A DNA stretch of 46,796 nt from an uncultured Spirochaetaceae bacterium (GTDB lineage: Bacteria > Spirochaetota > Spirochaetia > Sphaerochaetales > Sphaerochaetaceae). The notes below the pieces were generated by a model. That model saw only the letters and a list, made by a program, of their open reading frames with translations, was not told the DNA's origin and ran no database searches. Location: contig CALXLE010000142.1 in assembly GCA_944389115.1 (NCBI GenBank), forward strand, positions 1-46,796, given 5' to 3'. Of this stretch, positions 15,737-23,615 are shown in pieces. How positions within the stretch are numbered: position 1 is the stretch's first letter; every line of letters begins with the position of its first letter. The position numbers and the translations under genes were made by a program.

Positions 15737-16717
15737 ATGACTAAGAAACTTATTTCCATTCTGCTTGTGCTCTGTGTAGTTGCTACCGGACTCTTTGCGG
15801 GCGGCGGAAATGAAGTCTATCCATCAAAGGATATCGAATTCACAGTAGGTGCTGGCGCTGGTGGCGGTTCAGATACGACATGCCGCAAGATCCTTCAGCT
15901 TACTGAGCCTATTCTCGGCGGTACATTCTATGTAACGAACAGACCTGGTGCATCTGACTGCGTAGGTCCTAATATTCTTATGACAGCAAAGCCCGATGGC
16001 TATTCCCTCGGAAACCTCACATATGGTGCTGTCGTCACTGGTGAGTACCAGCAGATCATGAAGGGCTATACAACAGATAATCTCGATCTCCTGTGTATGA
16101 TCACACGTGAGGCAGACTCCTTTACAATCAGCTCCGATGCTCCATACAAGACCTGGGATGAGTTCATCCAGTATGCAAAGGATCACCCGGGGCAGGTCCG
16201 TGTCGGCGACCAGGGAATCGGAAGCCGCGTATATCTCCTTGTAACCAAGGTCGAGCAGTACTATGGTGTCCAGTTCAATAAGATCTCCTATACATCATCG
16301 GCTCCTCAGAGAGAGGCTCTTCTCAATGGTGAGGTCGATTGTATCGTATCCAGCCTTGGGGATTTCGCACCGATAATCCAGAGCGGAGACGCAATCGGTA
16401 TCCTCGAGTTCTCAGAGGTCCGCAACCCAACATATCCTGATGTTCCTACAGCAAAGGAAATCGGTCTTCCTGATGAATTCATCTCCGGATCGTTCATCAT
16501 CATCGCAGGACCTAAGGGTCTCCCCGAAGACGTGAAGACAAAGCTTGTCGACTCATTCCGCCAGGCAGCTACTAGCCAGGAGTTTGCAGACTGGGCAGCA
16601 ACTGTCGGTATTACACCATCTTGGATGGAAGGTGATGAGCTTCTCGAGTACTGCAACCAGCTTAAGGAGAATGACTTCGCAGCACTCGATGTCCTGAAGG
16701 AGCAGGGTCTTATCTGA
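15737..16717 (+). CDS. tctC: Tripartite tricarboxylate transporter substrate-binding protein (TctC type)
   Basis: A 326-residue periplasmic binding protein of the TTT family (Bug/TctC fold), which presents citrate-like, dicarboxylate or sugar-acid ligands to TctAB. It has a signal peptide ending in LFAGGGNEV with no lipobox Cys. Family landmarks include YPSKDIEFTVGAGAGGGSD, the ligand loop near the N-terminus, VTNRPGAS, and the PDVPTAKEIGLP region near residue 235. AAGGAGG precedes ATG. It heads a five-gene operon with tctB, tctA, an aldolase and a dehydrogenase, so the imported carboxylate is probably their substrate or its precursor. Confidence 0.92.
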   Translation: MTKKLISILLVLCVVATGLFAGGGNEVYPSKDIEFTVGAGAGGGSDTTCRKILQLTEPILGGTFYVTNRPGASDCVGPNILMTAKPDGYSLGNLTYGAVVTGEYQQIMKGYTTDNLDLLCMITREADSFTISSDAPYKTWDEFIQYAKDHPGQVRVGDQGIGSRVYLLVTKVEQYYGVQFNKISYTSSAPQREALLNGEVDCIVSSLGDFAPIIQSGDAIGILEFSEVRNPTYPDVPTAKEIGLPDEFISGSFIIIAGPKGLPEDVKTKLVDSFRQAATSQEFADWAATVGITPSWMEGDELLEYCNQLKENDFAALDVLKEQGLI

Positions 16718-16738
16718 TCCAGATCCCGCTTGGATTGG

Positions 16739-16764
16739 TAGGGGCCGTATAAAAGCGGCTCCTA
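16739..16764 (+). terminator. Intercistronic hairpin between tctC and tctB
   Basis: TAGGGGCCG (16739-16747) pairs with CGGCTCCTA (16756-16764) with one G-T pair, followed by only TTT. It is likely a leaky terminator or 3'-end stabiliser that lets the binding protein be made in excess of the membrane subunits. Confidence 0.5.
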
Positions 16765-16788
16765 TTTCGGAATTGAAGGAGTTTTTAT

Positions 16789-17262
16789 ATGAAGAAATAT
16801 ATCCGCGCAGACTTCCTTACACCGCTCATCACGCTTATCGGTATGGTGATTTACTGCATTGAAGCGCTGCGTCTATCTCCCCCTATAGTCAAAGGGGTCG
16901 TTCAGGAATCATTCTTTCCTGTGATTATCTGTGTTTTCGGCATTCCCACATCGATTTCACTTGTTGTCGATGCTCTCAAGAAGATAAAGGCTAATGGGCC
17001 TCTTCCGGAGAAGAGCAAGGATGAGAAGTGGAGATCCGTGAAATGCATCATCCTTGTTGCTGTTGCATTCTTCATGGTTCTGCTTTTCGATACGCTTGGC
17101 TACTGGTTCACAGTTCCAATCTATGTGTTCATTGCAATGAACCTCTATGATGATCATTTCGGCCATTACGTAAAGAGGATTATCTATTCGGCTATCATTT
17201 CCGTTCTTATCTATGCCCTTTACGTATATGTCTTCGACATCAGGTTCCCGTCACTTTGGTAG
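16789..17262 (+). CDS. tctB: Tripartite tricarboxylate transporter small membrane subunit TctB
   Basis: A 157-residue integral membrane protein with four hydrophobic segments (about 10-28, 40-60, 78-108 and 130-150), the topology of TctB-family small subunits. It assembles with TctA in the inner membrane. Sequence conservation in this family is low, so the call rests on length, topology and position between tctC and tctA. AAGGAG lies upstream of ATG, and tctA starts 13 bases after its stop. Confidence 0.88.
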   Translation: MKKYIRADFLTPLITLIGMVIYCIEALRLSPPIVKGVVQESFFPVIICVFGIPTSISLVVDALKKIKANGPLPEKSKDEKWRSVKCIILVAVAFFMVLLFDTLGYWFTVPIYVFIAMNLYDDHFGHYVKRIIYSAIISVLIYALYVYVFDIRFPSLW

Positions 17263-17275
17263 GAGGTAGAAGATT

Positions 17276-18823
17276 ATGGGTGAAATATTGACTATTTTCC
17301 AGGGTATCGGGGTTGTTCTCCAGCCAGTATCCCTGCTTTACCTCCTCGGAGGATTCTTCATTGGAATCGTTTTCGGTGCTCTTCCGGGCCTGACAAGTGC
17401 TCTTGCTATAGCGCTTCTTCTGCCTATGACATATTCGATGCCTCTCCAGCAGGCTCTGATCATGTGTATGGGCGTATACATGGCAGGTATCTATTCCGGT
17501 TCGATCACTGCTGTAACAATCAATATCCCGGGCGCTCCTGCTTCTGCTATGACATGTATCGAGGGCCATGCCCTTATGCAGCAGGGAAGAGGCGCACAGG
17601 CTATCGGCCATGCGACAATCGCATCCGCAATCGGTGGATCGATCGGCGCACTGCTCCTTATCTTCGTATCGCCTCTGACTGTAGAGCTTGCTCTCAAGGT
17701 CCGTACGCCAGGTAAGTTCTCCCTCTGTCTCTTCGCTCTTGCAACGATGGTTGTCATCTCAAAGGATAAGAGAAAGGGTCTCATCACGCTGGCATTCGGT
17801 CTTATGTGCGCAACAATCGGTATCGATAAGCTCAAGGCTGTATCCCGCTTCACATTCGGATTCCCGCAGCTTGTCGAGGGTATCGATGAGACTACGCTTA
17901 TCGTAGGTGCATTCGCTGTCAGCGAGTTCATCTCACAGGTCAAGGTCAGCAACAAGGAATACAAGGAGCTTTCCGATCAGGCTAACAGAGTACAGTTCAA
18001 GCGCCGTGACTTCTTCGATATCTGGGACGATATGAAGGAGATCGGTATCTGGCTCTACATCAAGAGCGCTCTTATCGGATACTTCATCGGCGTTCTTCCT
18101 GGCGCAGGTGCATCAATGGCAGGTTTCGTTGCCTATGCAGAGGCCCAGAGAACGGCTAAGCATCCGGAGAAGTTTGGACATGGTGAGCCTAGAGGCATCG
18201 CAGGACCAGAGACAGCAAACAACGCAGTCTGCGGTGGAGCTCTCGTTCCTATGCTTTCGCTTGGTATCCCAGGTGATGGTACGACAGCTATCCTCCTCGG
18301 AGTCTTCCTCGTCTATGGTATCGTTCCTGGACCGGATCTCCTGAGCAACCAGCTTGCGACCTTCGCTCCTATGTACGTAGCGCTGCTCATCTCCGCAGCT
18401 ATACTCCTGCCTCTCTCGCTCTTCCTCTTCGGACCGTACTATCTGAAGATAGTGAAGATCAACAGACTTGTACTCTACAGTGCAATCGGAGCAATAGCTC
18501 TTATCGGTGTATACGCAGCAACATCATCGGCAGTACAGATGTTCCTCGCAGTACTTGTAGGAATCGCCATGTACTTCTTCAAGACACAGGGCTATCCGAA
18601 CGTTCCGTTCATCCTCGGTGTTATCCTCGGACCTATTGCAGAGGAGTACCTCAGGACAACGCTCACGCTCGGCCATGGCAACCCGATGATTTTCTTCACC
18701 GAGCCAGACAGCCTCGTGTTCCTCATTCTCACCGTTGTATTTGCTGTATTCCTTCCACGCCTTAACAGAAAGAGCAGCGCAAGTGTTGAGAAGACAACTG
18801 GAGTAAAGGACGAAGATGACTGA
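17276..18823 (+). CDS. tctA: Tripartite tricarboxylate transporter large membrane subunit TctA
   Basis: A 515-residue polytopic permease, the large subunit of the TTT importer, which uses an ion gradient. The first conserved TctA signature is GALPGLTSALAIALLLP near residues 35-52, and the family-typical ALPGLGA-like repeat recurs as GVLPGAGASMAGFVAYAEAQ around 275. NNAVCGGALVPMLSLGIPGD (about 315) is also diagnostic. Length matches the family (about 500). AGGAGG precedes ATG. Its last 8 bases overlap the start of the second aldolase gene, indicating translational coupling. Confidence 0.94.
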   Translation: MGEILTIFQGIGVVLQPVSLLYLLGGFFIGIVFGALPGLTSALAIALLLPMTYSMPLQQALIMCMGVYMAGIYSGSITAVTINIPGAPASAMTCIEGHALMQQGRGAQAIGHATIASAIGGSIGALLLIFVSPLTVELALKVRTPGKFSLCLFALATMVVISKDKRKGLITLAFGLMCATIGIDKLKAVSRFTFGFPQLVEGIDETTLIVGAFAVSEFISQVKVSNKEYKELSDQANRVQFKRRDFFDIWDDMKEIGIWLYIKSALIGYFIGVLPGAGASMAGFVAYAEAQRTAKHPEKFGHGEPRGIAGPETANNAVCGGALVPMLSLGIPGDGTTAILLGVFLVYGIVPGPDLLSNQLATFAPMYVALLISAAILLPLSLFLFGPYYLKIVKINRLVLYSAIGAIALIGVYAATSSAVQMFLAVLVGIAMYFFKTQGYPNVPFILGVILGPIAEEYLRTTLTLGHGNPMIFFTEPDSLVFLILTVVFAVFLPRLNRKSSASVEKTTGVKDEDD

Positions 18824-19592
18824 TATGACAGCGGTTGAAAGACTAAAAAATGGCGAGTGTATCAAAGGTACACTCGTCAGGATGATCCGTACTCCGGCGG
18901 TTTCGCTTGTAGCGAAGGCCGCTGGTCTTGATTTCCTCCTCTTCGATATGGAGCATGGTTCATTCTCTTTCGAGACCCTTACGGATATCGCAGCAGCATC
19001 ACGTGCAGCTGGCGTCGGTATCTTCTGCAGGGTCCCTGAGCTCAGAAAGAGCTATATCTCCAGAGCACTGGATTCAGGTATCGAAGGAGTGATGGTTCCT
19101 ATGGTCAGCACAAAGGAGCAGGCCGAGGCTTTCGTGAAGCTCGCCAAGTACCAGCCTATAGGCGACAGAGGGCTTGGAAGCAATGGAGGTCTTTCCGACT
19201 ATGCCGGAATGCAGGGGCTGAAGACCCAGGATTTCATGGACAGGCAGAATACCCTCAGCCTTGCGATTGCGCAGATCGAGACTGCAGAGGCTATCGAGAA
19301 TGTCGATGAGATTGCGGCTGTGCAGGGAATCGATGTCCTTCTTGTTGGTCCGAATGATCTTTCTATCTCCATGGGTATCCCTGGCGAGTATGACAATCCT
19401 GAATTCCTTGCGGCTATCGAGAAGGTATGCAAGGCAGCGGAAAGAAACCATATCGCATTCAGCGTACATGGTCCTATGAAGCTCCAGGCTCATTGGCAGA
19501 AGAGAGTCCAGATGCAGATGTTCAGCATGGATATCGATGCCCTGACAAATGGCTTTAAGAATATCCGTAAAGAGCTTGATGCGTTAGACTGA
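18816..19592 (+). CDS. HpcH/HpaI-family aldolase, second copy
   Basis: A 258-residue metal-dependent aldolase of the same family as the protein at 9895-10677, but clearly a different subgroup. DMEHGSFSFE carries the catalytic His47, IAQIETAEAI the metal Glu155 and VGPNDLSISMG the metal Asp181. YQPIGDRGLGSN replaces the usual PPxGxRG segment. It overlaps tctA by 8 bases and is followed 16 bases later by a D-2-hydroxyacid dehydrogenase gene. Cleavage of a 2-keto-3-deoxy acid to pyruvate and an aldehyde is the family reaction. Two paralogues in one locus suggest two related substrates or opposite stereochemistry. Confidence 0.9.
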   Translation: MTDMTAVERLKNGECIKGTLVRMIRTPAVSLVAKAAGLDFLLFDMEHGSFSFETLTDIAAASRAAGVGIFCRVPELRKSYISRALDSGIEGVMVPMVSTKEQAEAFVKLAKYQPIGDRGLGSNGGLSDYAGMQGLKTQDFMDRQNTLSLAIAQIETAEAIENVDEIAAVQGIDVLLVGPNDLSISMGIPGEYDNPEFLAAIEKVCKAAERNHIAFSVHGPMKLQAHWQKRVQMQMFSMDIDALTNGFKNIRKELDALD

Positions 19593-19608
19593 GACAAAGG
19601 AGCTTAGT

Positions 19609-20565
19609 ATGAAGATAGTTGTTCTGGATTCATTGCCGCTTGTCTCTGAGGGAATGTCCTTCTCTGTTCTGGAGAAATACGGGACAGTCGAGGTCTGCGA
19701 GAGTTCAACCCCTGAGGAGACTCTTGAGAGGATTGCGGATGCCGATGCGGTTTTCACGAATAAGGTGGAGCTTCGCGCAAGGGAGTTTGAGAAGGCAAGG
19801 AAGCTTAAGTATGTAGGTGTTCTTGCTACAGGGTTCAATATCATTGACCTTGATGAGGCCCGTAAGCATTCTGTTGTGGTCACGAATGTTCCTACCTATG
19901 GTACTGATTCGGTGGCGCAGTTTGCATTTGCCCTCCTGCTTGAGCTCTGCCACCATATCCAGAGGCATTCCGATGATGTTCTTTCCGGTGCATGGACAGA
20001 GAGCGGCAAGTGGTGCTACTGGCTCTATCCGCAAGTGGAGCTGGCAGGAAAGACTATCGGGATTATAGGCTATGGCAGGATCGGCCAGAGATCGGGTGCT
20101 CTTGCCAAAGCCTTCGGAATGAATGTCCTGATGTACGATAGTTACGCCAGGAAGGAACTTGAAGACGAAAGGAGCAGATATGCCTCTCTTGATGAGATTT
20201 TCTCCTCATCCGATGTGATTTTCCTCCATTGTCCTCTGACAAAGGAGACCGAGGGAATCATCAACAAGGAGAACATCTTGAAGATGAAGGATGGTGTTCT
20301 TATCGTCAACAATTCCAGAGGCCCGCTTGTCGATGAGGCCGCTCTGGCAGAGGCCCTGGATTCAGGCAAAGTTGGCGGGGCGGCACTCGATGTCGTCTCA
20401 TCTGAGCCTATCAGCGCGGAAAACCCTCTTCTGAAAGCGAAGAATGTGATTATTACCCCTCATATTTCATGGGCAAGCTATGAAAGCAGGAAGAGGCTCT
20501 TTGATATCGCGATAGGGAACTACGAATCGTTCTTGTCAGGCAAGAGCGTGAATGTTGTCTCCTGA
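19609..20565 (+). CDS. D-2-hydroxyacid dehydrogenase (glycerate/hydroxypyruvate type)
   Basis: A 318-residue NAD(P)-dependent D-isomer-specific 2-hydroxyacid dehydrogenase. The Rossmann motif GIIGYGRIGQ begins at residue 151. The catalytic triad is Arg237 (NNSRGP), Glu266 (SSEP) and His285 (ITPHISWAS). It most resembles glycerate dehydrogenase/hydroxypyruvate reductases (VLATGFNIIDLDEA, VPTYGTDSVAQFAFAL). It could interconvert a 2-keto acid or tartronate semialdehyde/hydroxypyruvate with glycerate, or oxidise the incoming hydroxy acid. It is the last gene of the tct operon, with AGGAG before ATG and a terminator after it. Confidence 0.9.
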   Translation: MKIVVLDSLPLVSEGMSFSVLEKYGTVEVCESSTPEETLERIADADAVFTNKVELRAREFEKARKLKYVGVLATGFNIIDLDEARKHSVVVTNVPTYGTDSVAQFAFALLLELCHHIQRHSDDVLSGAWTESGKWCYWLYPQVELAGKTIGIIGYGRIGQRSGALAKAFGMNVLMYDSYARKELEDERSRYASLDEIFSSSDVIFLHCPLTKETEGIINKENILKMKDGVLIVNNSRGPLVDEAALAEALDSGKVGGAALDVVSSEPISAENPLLKAKNVIITPHISWASYESRKRLFDIAIGNYESFLSGKSVNVVS

Positions 20566-20625
20566 TGATGGGGCTCAGCTGAATTTTGGTTGTAGAGGCG
20601 GTTTTTCCTGCAACTCTCTTTCTTT

Positions 20626-20649
20626 GGCCGGGAGCGACACCCGGCCTTT
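20626..20649 (+). terminator. Terminator ending the tct operon
   Basis: A perfect GC-rich 7-bp stem GGCCGGG/CCCGGCC (20626-20632 with 20640-20646) is followed by TTTCTC. It also lies just beyond the 3' end of the convergent fic gene. Confidence 0.65.
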
Positions 20650-20668
20650 CTCATTCCTGATATTCTTT

Positions 20669-21778
20669 TTAATTGTCATTCCTGAGAATGTATCCAGCAT
20701 TTCTGCTGTTCCCTCCATCTGCAATCAGTATGCCTTTGCTTATCAAGTCATTAATATCCCTCAGAGCTGTGGAGTGGGAGCACTTTCCAAGTTTTGCCCA
20801 TTTGGCTGTAGTCAGTTTTCCTTTGAATCCATCATGGAGCATGTTGATGATTTTGATCTCCCGTGGATTCAGAGATATTCCTCTCAGAGAATCCCAGAAT
20901 TGCGTCTTCTGGATTGCCTTTTTGATTTCGCCTTCTGCAGCTCTGATTGCATTCTGCAGCGTCAGCAGGAAGTATTCCAGGAATCCTGTGATATCCATTG
21001 TGCCTTTCTGGCAGTATTCAAGAATTTCGTAATATGCCTTCCGGTCTGCCATGATTGCAGACGATAAGCTGTAGTATCGATGGCTTGTATTATCTGCTCT
21101 TGCAAGCATCATTTCCGCTATAGCCCTTCCGATTCTCCCATTTCCATCTGAGAAAGGGTGTATTGTGACGAACCAGAAATGTGCGATTGCTGCTTTAAGC
21201 AGTGGGTTCATGTCCTTGGAATTGATGAATTCAAGGAATGCCTCCATCTCATGCTCAAGCCTGTCTGCAGGTGGTGCTTCATAATGTATTACTTCCTTTC
21301 CAAGTCTTCCCGATACTACAAACATCTCTCCTTGCCTCCATTGACCGACAAGGATCCTTCTTCCTTCACTCATTCCTGCAGGGAACAATTCGGCATGCCA
21401 TCCGAATAGACGTTCTGCCGTCAGGGGTATTTTGTGATTCCTGGCTGCATCGATGACTATATTGACAGCTCCATCGGTGTATCGATCTGCTTTTTCATGC
21501 CCTTCAGAATCAAAACCAAGCCTTGATAATATGGATGAACGTACAGAATCTCTTTGCAGTGTGATGTTTTCTATGGAATTCGATGAGAGTATCTCATTCT
21601 CAAGATTCCTGGTAAGTATCGAGTTCCTTATCTCTGGATCAATCATCGAAATCCTGCCAAGAAAATATGACTCCATTCTAGTTGTTTCATACAGCAATGG
21701 GCTGATTTTCTCCTCATCCCACCTGAATGAAGGCCAATCCGGCTTTTGCCATACGTATATCTTGTAGTTCATAGCCAT
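20669..21778 (-). CDS. Fic-family protein (class II, with C-terminal winged helix)
   Basis: A 369-residue Fic protein, an enzyme that normally transfers AMP from ATP to a hydroxyl of a target protein. The N-terminal region (about 1-80) carries the inhibitory helix motif S-x3-E-N (Ser66 to Asn71 in SSNSIEN), which places it in class II, where the helix lies N-terminal to the core. The Fic core motif HPFSDGNGRIGR (207-218) is intact, with catalytic His207. Residues about 310-365 look like a winged helix (LTTAKWAKLGKCSHSTALRD), a DNA-binding domain. No toxin or antitoxin partner is adjacent. Its promoter region holds three copies of one palindrome, suggesting autoregulation. No clear ribosome-binding site precedes ATG 21778. 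Confidence 0.9.
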   Translation of the reverse strand: MAMNYKIYVWQKPDWPSFRWDEEKISPLLYETTRMESYFLGRISMIDPEIRNSILTRNLENEILSSNSIENITLQRDSVRSSILSRLGFDSEGHEKADRYTDGAVNIVIDAARNHKIPLTAERLFGWHAELFPAGMSEGRRILVGQWRQGEMFVVSGRLGKEVIHYEAPPADRLEHEMEAFLEFINSKDMNPLLKAAIAHFWFVTIHPFSDGNGRIGRAIAEMMLARADNTSHRYYSLSSAIMADRKAYYEILEYCQKGTMDITGFLEYFLLTLQNAIRAAEGEIKKAIQKTQFWDSLRGISLNPREIKIINMLHDGFKGKLTTAKWAKLGKCSHSTALRDINDLISKGILIADGGNSRNAGYILRNDN

Positions 21779-21856
21779 ATTATGAAGTGGAAAAACCGGA
21801 TATTCAAGTCATAATATGACGTGAATATTGTTTTTCGAGTCATAATATGAATCGAA
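21775..21856 (-). promoter_or_regulatory. Three-copy palindromic operator at the fic promoter
   Basis: TCATAATATGA occurs at 21809-21819 and 21840-21850, 31 bp apart (about three helical turns). A third copy with one change (TCATAATATGG on the minus strand) lies at 21775-21785 and overlaps the fic start codon. Each core reads as TCATA-N-TATGA. The flanks extend the symmetry: 21800-21828 and 21834-21856 are each palindromes with a single mismatched pair. The sites lie between fic and the divergent rmuC. Confidence 0.6.
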
Positions 21857-21934
21857 ATAGATGTCATTGCTTCGGATAGCTCCATATAAAAATATAGATG
21901 GGAACAAACTCTTCAATGAGCTATTATTCTTTGT

Positions 21935-23281
21935 ATGTCCATTGAAATTCTTGTCCTTATATCTATTGCATTGTCTTCGCTGAGCGTAATCCTTCTGCTT
22001 ATTGTTGCTGTCAGAGGAAATGGGAGGAAGGATATTTCAAGGCTGTCCCAGGAGATGCAGGATAGGACAGCATCATCATTCGATGCATTCAGGTCATCGA
22101 TTGAGCAGAGACTCCAGTCCCTTGAATCCGCTATCTCTGATATCAACACATCGCAGAAAGGGCAGATGGCACTGTTCTTCCGTGAGAACAGGGATCTCAA
22201 TGATAAGCTCGACAGAAGGCAGAAGGAGGGCACAGATTCAATCTCCGCGATACTCTCTGAGATACGCCGAGAGAACATGAAGACAATGGAGATAGTGATG
22301 AAAGAAACAGCATCGCTGACAGAGGAGGTCGGGAAGGGTATGGAGAAGATCCGTACCGAGAACTCCGATCAGCTTGAGAAGATGCGGCTCACTGTTGATG
22401 AGAAGCTCCAGAGCACGCTTGAGGAGAGGATATCAAAATCATTCGAGCAGGTTACGAGGAACCTAGAGGCATTGTATAAGAGCATCGGCGAGATGGATAA
22501 GCTTGCTGGTGATATCTCATCACTGAATAAGATGTTCTCGAATGTCAAAGTGCGTGGAACCTGGGGTGAGGTGCAGGCAGAGAACATACTTTCCGATCTG
22601 ATGACTCCTCAGCAGTATGTCAGGAACTATGCTCCGAAGAAGGGTGGTGCAGTTGTCGAGTTCGCAATAAAGCTTCCCGGTAGGGAGAGGGACGAGGAAG
22701 TTTTCCTCCCTATCGATTCAAAGTTCCCGAAGGAGGACTTTGTCCGCTATTCCGAGGCTGTATCGGATGGAGATGAGGAGCGTATAAAGGAATCCATCAA
22801 GAATCTCAGGGCAAGGGTTCTCTCTGAAGCACGGGATATAAGGGATAAATATATCGTCCCTCCCAAGACAACCGATTTCGCTATTCTCTTCGTCCCTACG
22901 GAAAGCCTTTATGCAGAGCTTCTCCGCATGGAGGGGTTCTCAGAGACTCTGCAGGATGAATACAGAGTGCTTCTTACAGGCCCGACCAATTTCGCTGCTC
23001 TTATAAACTCATTGCAGATCGGTTTCAAGACGCTTCAGGTGGAGAAGAATACAAGGAGAATCTGGCAGCTATTCAAGGATCTCAAAACCCAGTTCTTCCG
23101 TTTCGGAGAGGACCTTGAGAAGACGCAGAATGCCATAGACCGCGCATCGGACAGGATAAGCGATGCTGTCAAACGCAACTCAATGATAACAGGCAAGCTT
23201 GAAAGGATTGAACTTCCTGATGATATTGCAGGGGAAAAACCTCTTGAAAGGGTAGACACAGAACCTGATCTGCTTGAATAG
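21935..23281 (+). CDS. rmuC: DNA recombination protein RmuC homologue
   Basis: A 448-residue RmuC-family protein. RmuC limits sequence inversions between short repeats in E. coli and is thought to be a nuclease-fold protein. It has an N-terminal hydrophobic anchor (residues 4-25), then a long coiled-coil region (about 30-180) rich in Glu, Lys and Arg. The conserved RmuC domain follows, with VRGTWGEVQAENIL, FLPIDSKFPKEDFVRY and GPTNFAALINSLQIGF. Length fits the family (about 475). There is no obvious Shine-Dalgarno at ATG 21935; translation may be weak or leader-like. It is transcribed away from fic and stands alone. Confidence 0.92.
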   Translation: MSIEILVLISIALSSLSVILLLIVAVRGNGRKDISRLSQEMQDRTASSFDAFRSSIEQRLQSLESAISDINTSQKGQMALFFRENRDLNDKLDRRQKEGTDSISAILSEIRRENMKTMEIVMKETASLTEEVGKGMEKIRTENSDQLEKMRLTVDEKLQSTLEERISKSFEQVTRNLEALYKSIGEMDKLAGDISSLNKMFSNVKVRGTWGEVQAENILSDLMTPQQYVRNYAPKKGGAVVEFAIKLPGRERDEEVFLPIDSKFPKEDFVRYSEAVSDGDEERIKESIKNLRARVLSEARDIRDKYIVPPKTTDFAILFVPTESLYAELLRMEGFSETLQDEYRVLLTGPTNFAALINSLQIGFKTLQVEKNTRRIWQLFKDLKTQFFRFGEDLEKTQNAIDRASDRISDAVKRNSMITGKLERIELPDDIAGEKPLERVDTEPDLLE

Positions 23282-23343
23282 TGTATTAGTTTTTGAATCC
23301 GGTTCAATAGAAAATGAATGTGATAAGATGTGCTTTCTGAGTT

Positions 23344-23420
23344 ACTGATTTTTAAATCACTGATTCCAAAATCAATGAATATTTTTCAATGAATCAAAAA
23401 TCAGTGATTTGGAAATCAGT
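23344..23420 (+). repeat. Long imperfect inverted repeat built of ACTGATT elements
   Basis: Bases 23344-23365 pair with 23399-23420 across a 33-base spacer: 20 of 22 positions are complementary and the other two are T-G pairs. Each arm itself consists of ACTGATT/AATCAGT units arranged as palindromes. The spacer holds a direct repeat TCAATGAAT (two copies, 5 bases apart). A further perfect palindrome CTGATTAATCAG lies downstream at 23457-23468. There is no T-run, so this is more likely a multi-site operator or a structured RNA than a terminator. A possible promoter (TTGGAA 23409, TATAGA 23433) overlaps the right arm. Confidence 0.5.
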
Positions 23421-23524
23421 ATAATGACGTTGTATAGATTATGTCCCGAAAGCTAGCTGATTAATCAGTTAAAGGAGAATTCTGGTTGTTCCATGAATCA
23501 GATGCTTTCTCATTTTAAAATAAT

Positions 23525-23565
23525 TGGTATGGATTATATACCAAAGTGGTATATAATGATTACCA
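23525..23565 (+). promoter_or_regulatory. Two tandem TGGTA-N9-TACCA operators around a TATAAT box
   Basis: Two 19-bp palindromes of the same form, 23525-23543 and 23547-23565, lie 22 bp apart. The second contains a perfect TATAAT (23552-23557). They are 50-90 bases upstream of the glycosidase start chosen at 23616, an ideal place for a repressor. The GntR regulator encoded directly downstream of that glycosidase (25568-26278) is the obvious candidate. Confidence 0.55.
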
Positions 23566-23615
23566 AGTTGCAGCATAGCTGGAATATTGACAATTGCAAT
23601 CCGGAGGAAATGCAT

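Noticed and set aside
23344-23468. CRISPR-like or tRNA-like structure in the repeated region
   Set aside because: The repeats are short palindromic units with irregular spacing, without uniform spacers, cas genes or a CCA/T-loop pattern.
23486-23518. Ten-codon frame starting TTG after AAAGGAG upstream of the first GHL6 gene
   Set aside because: It has a rare start codon and no distinctive residues, and lies upstream of the predicted TATAAT promoter; a chance frame is more likely.
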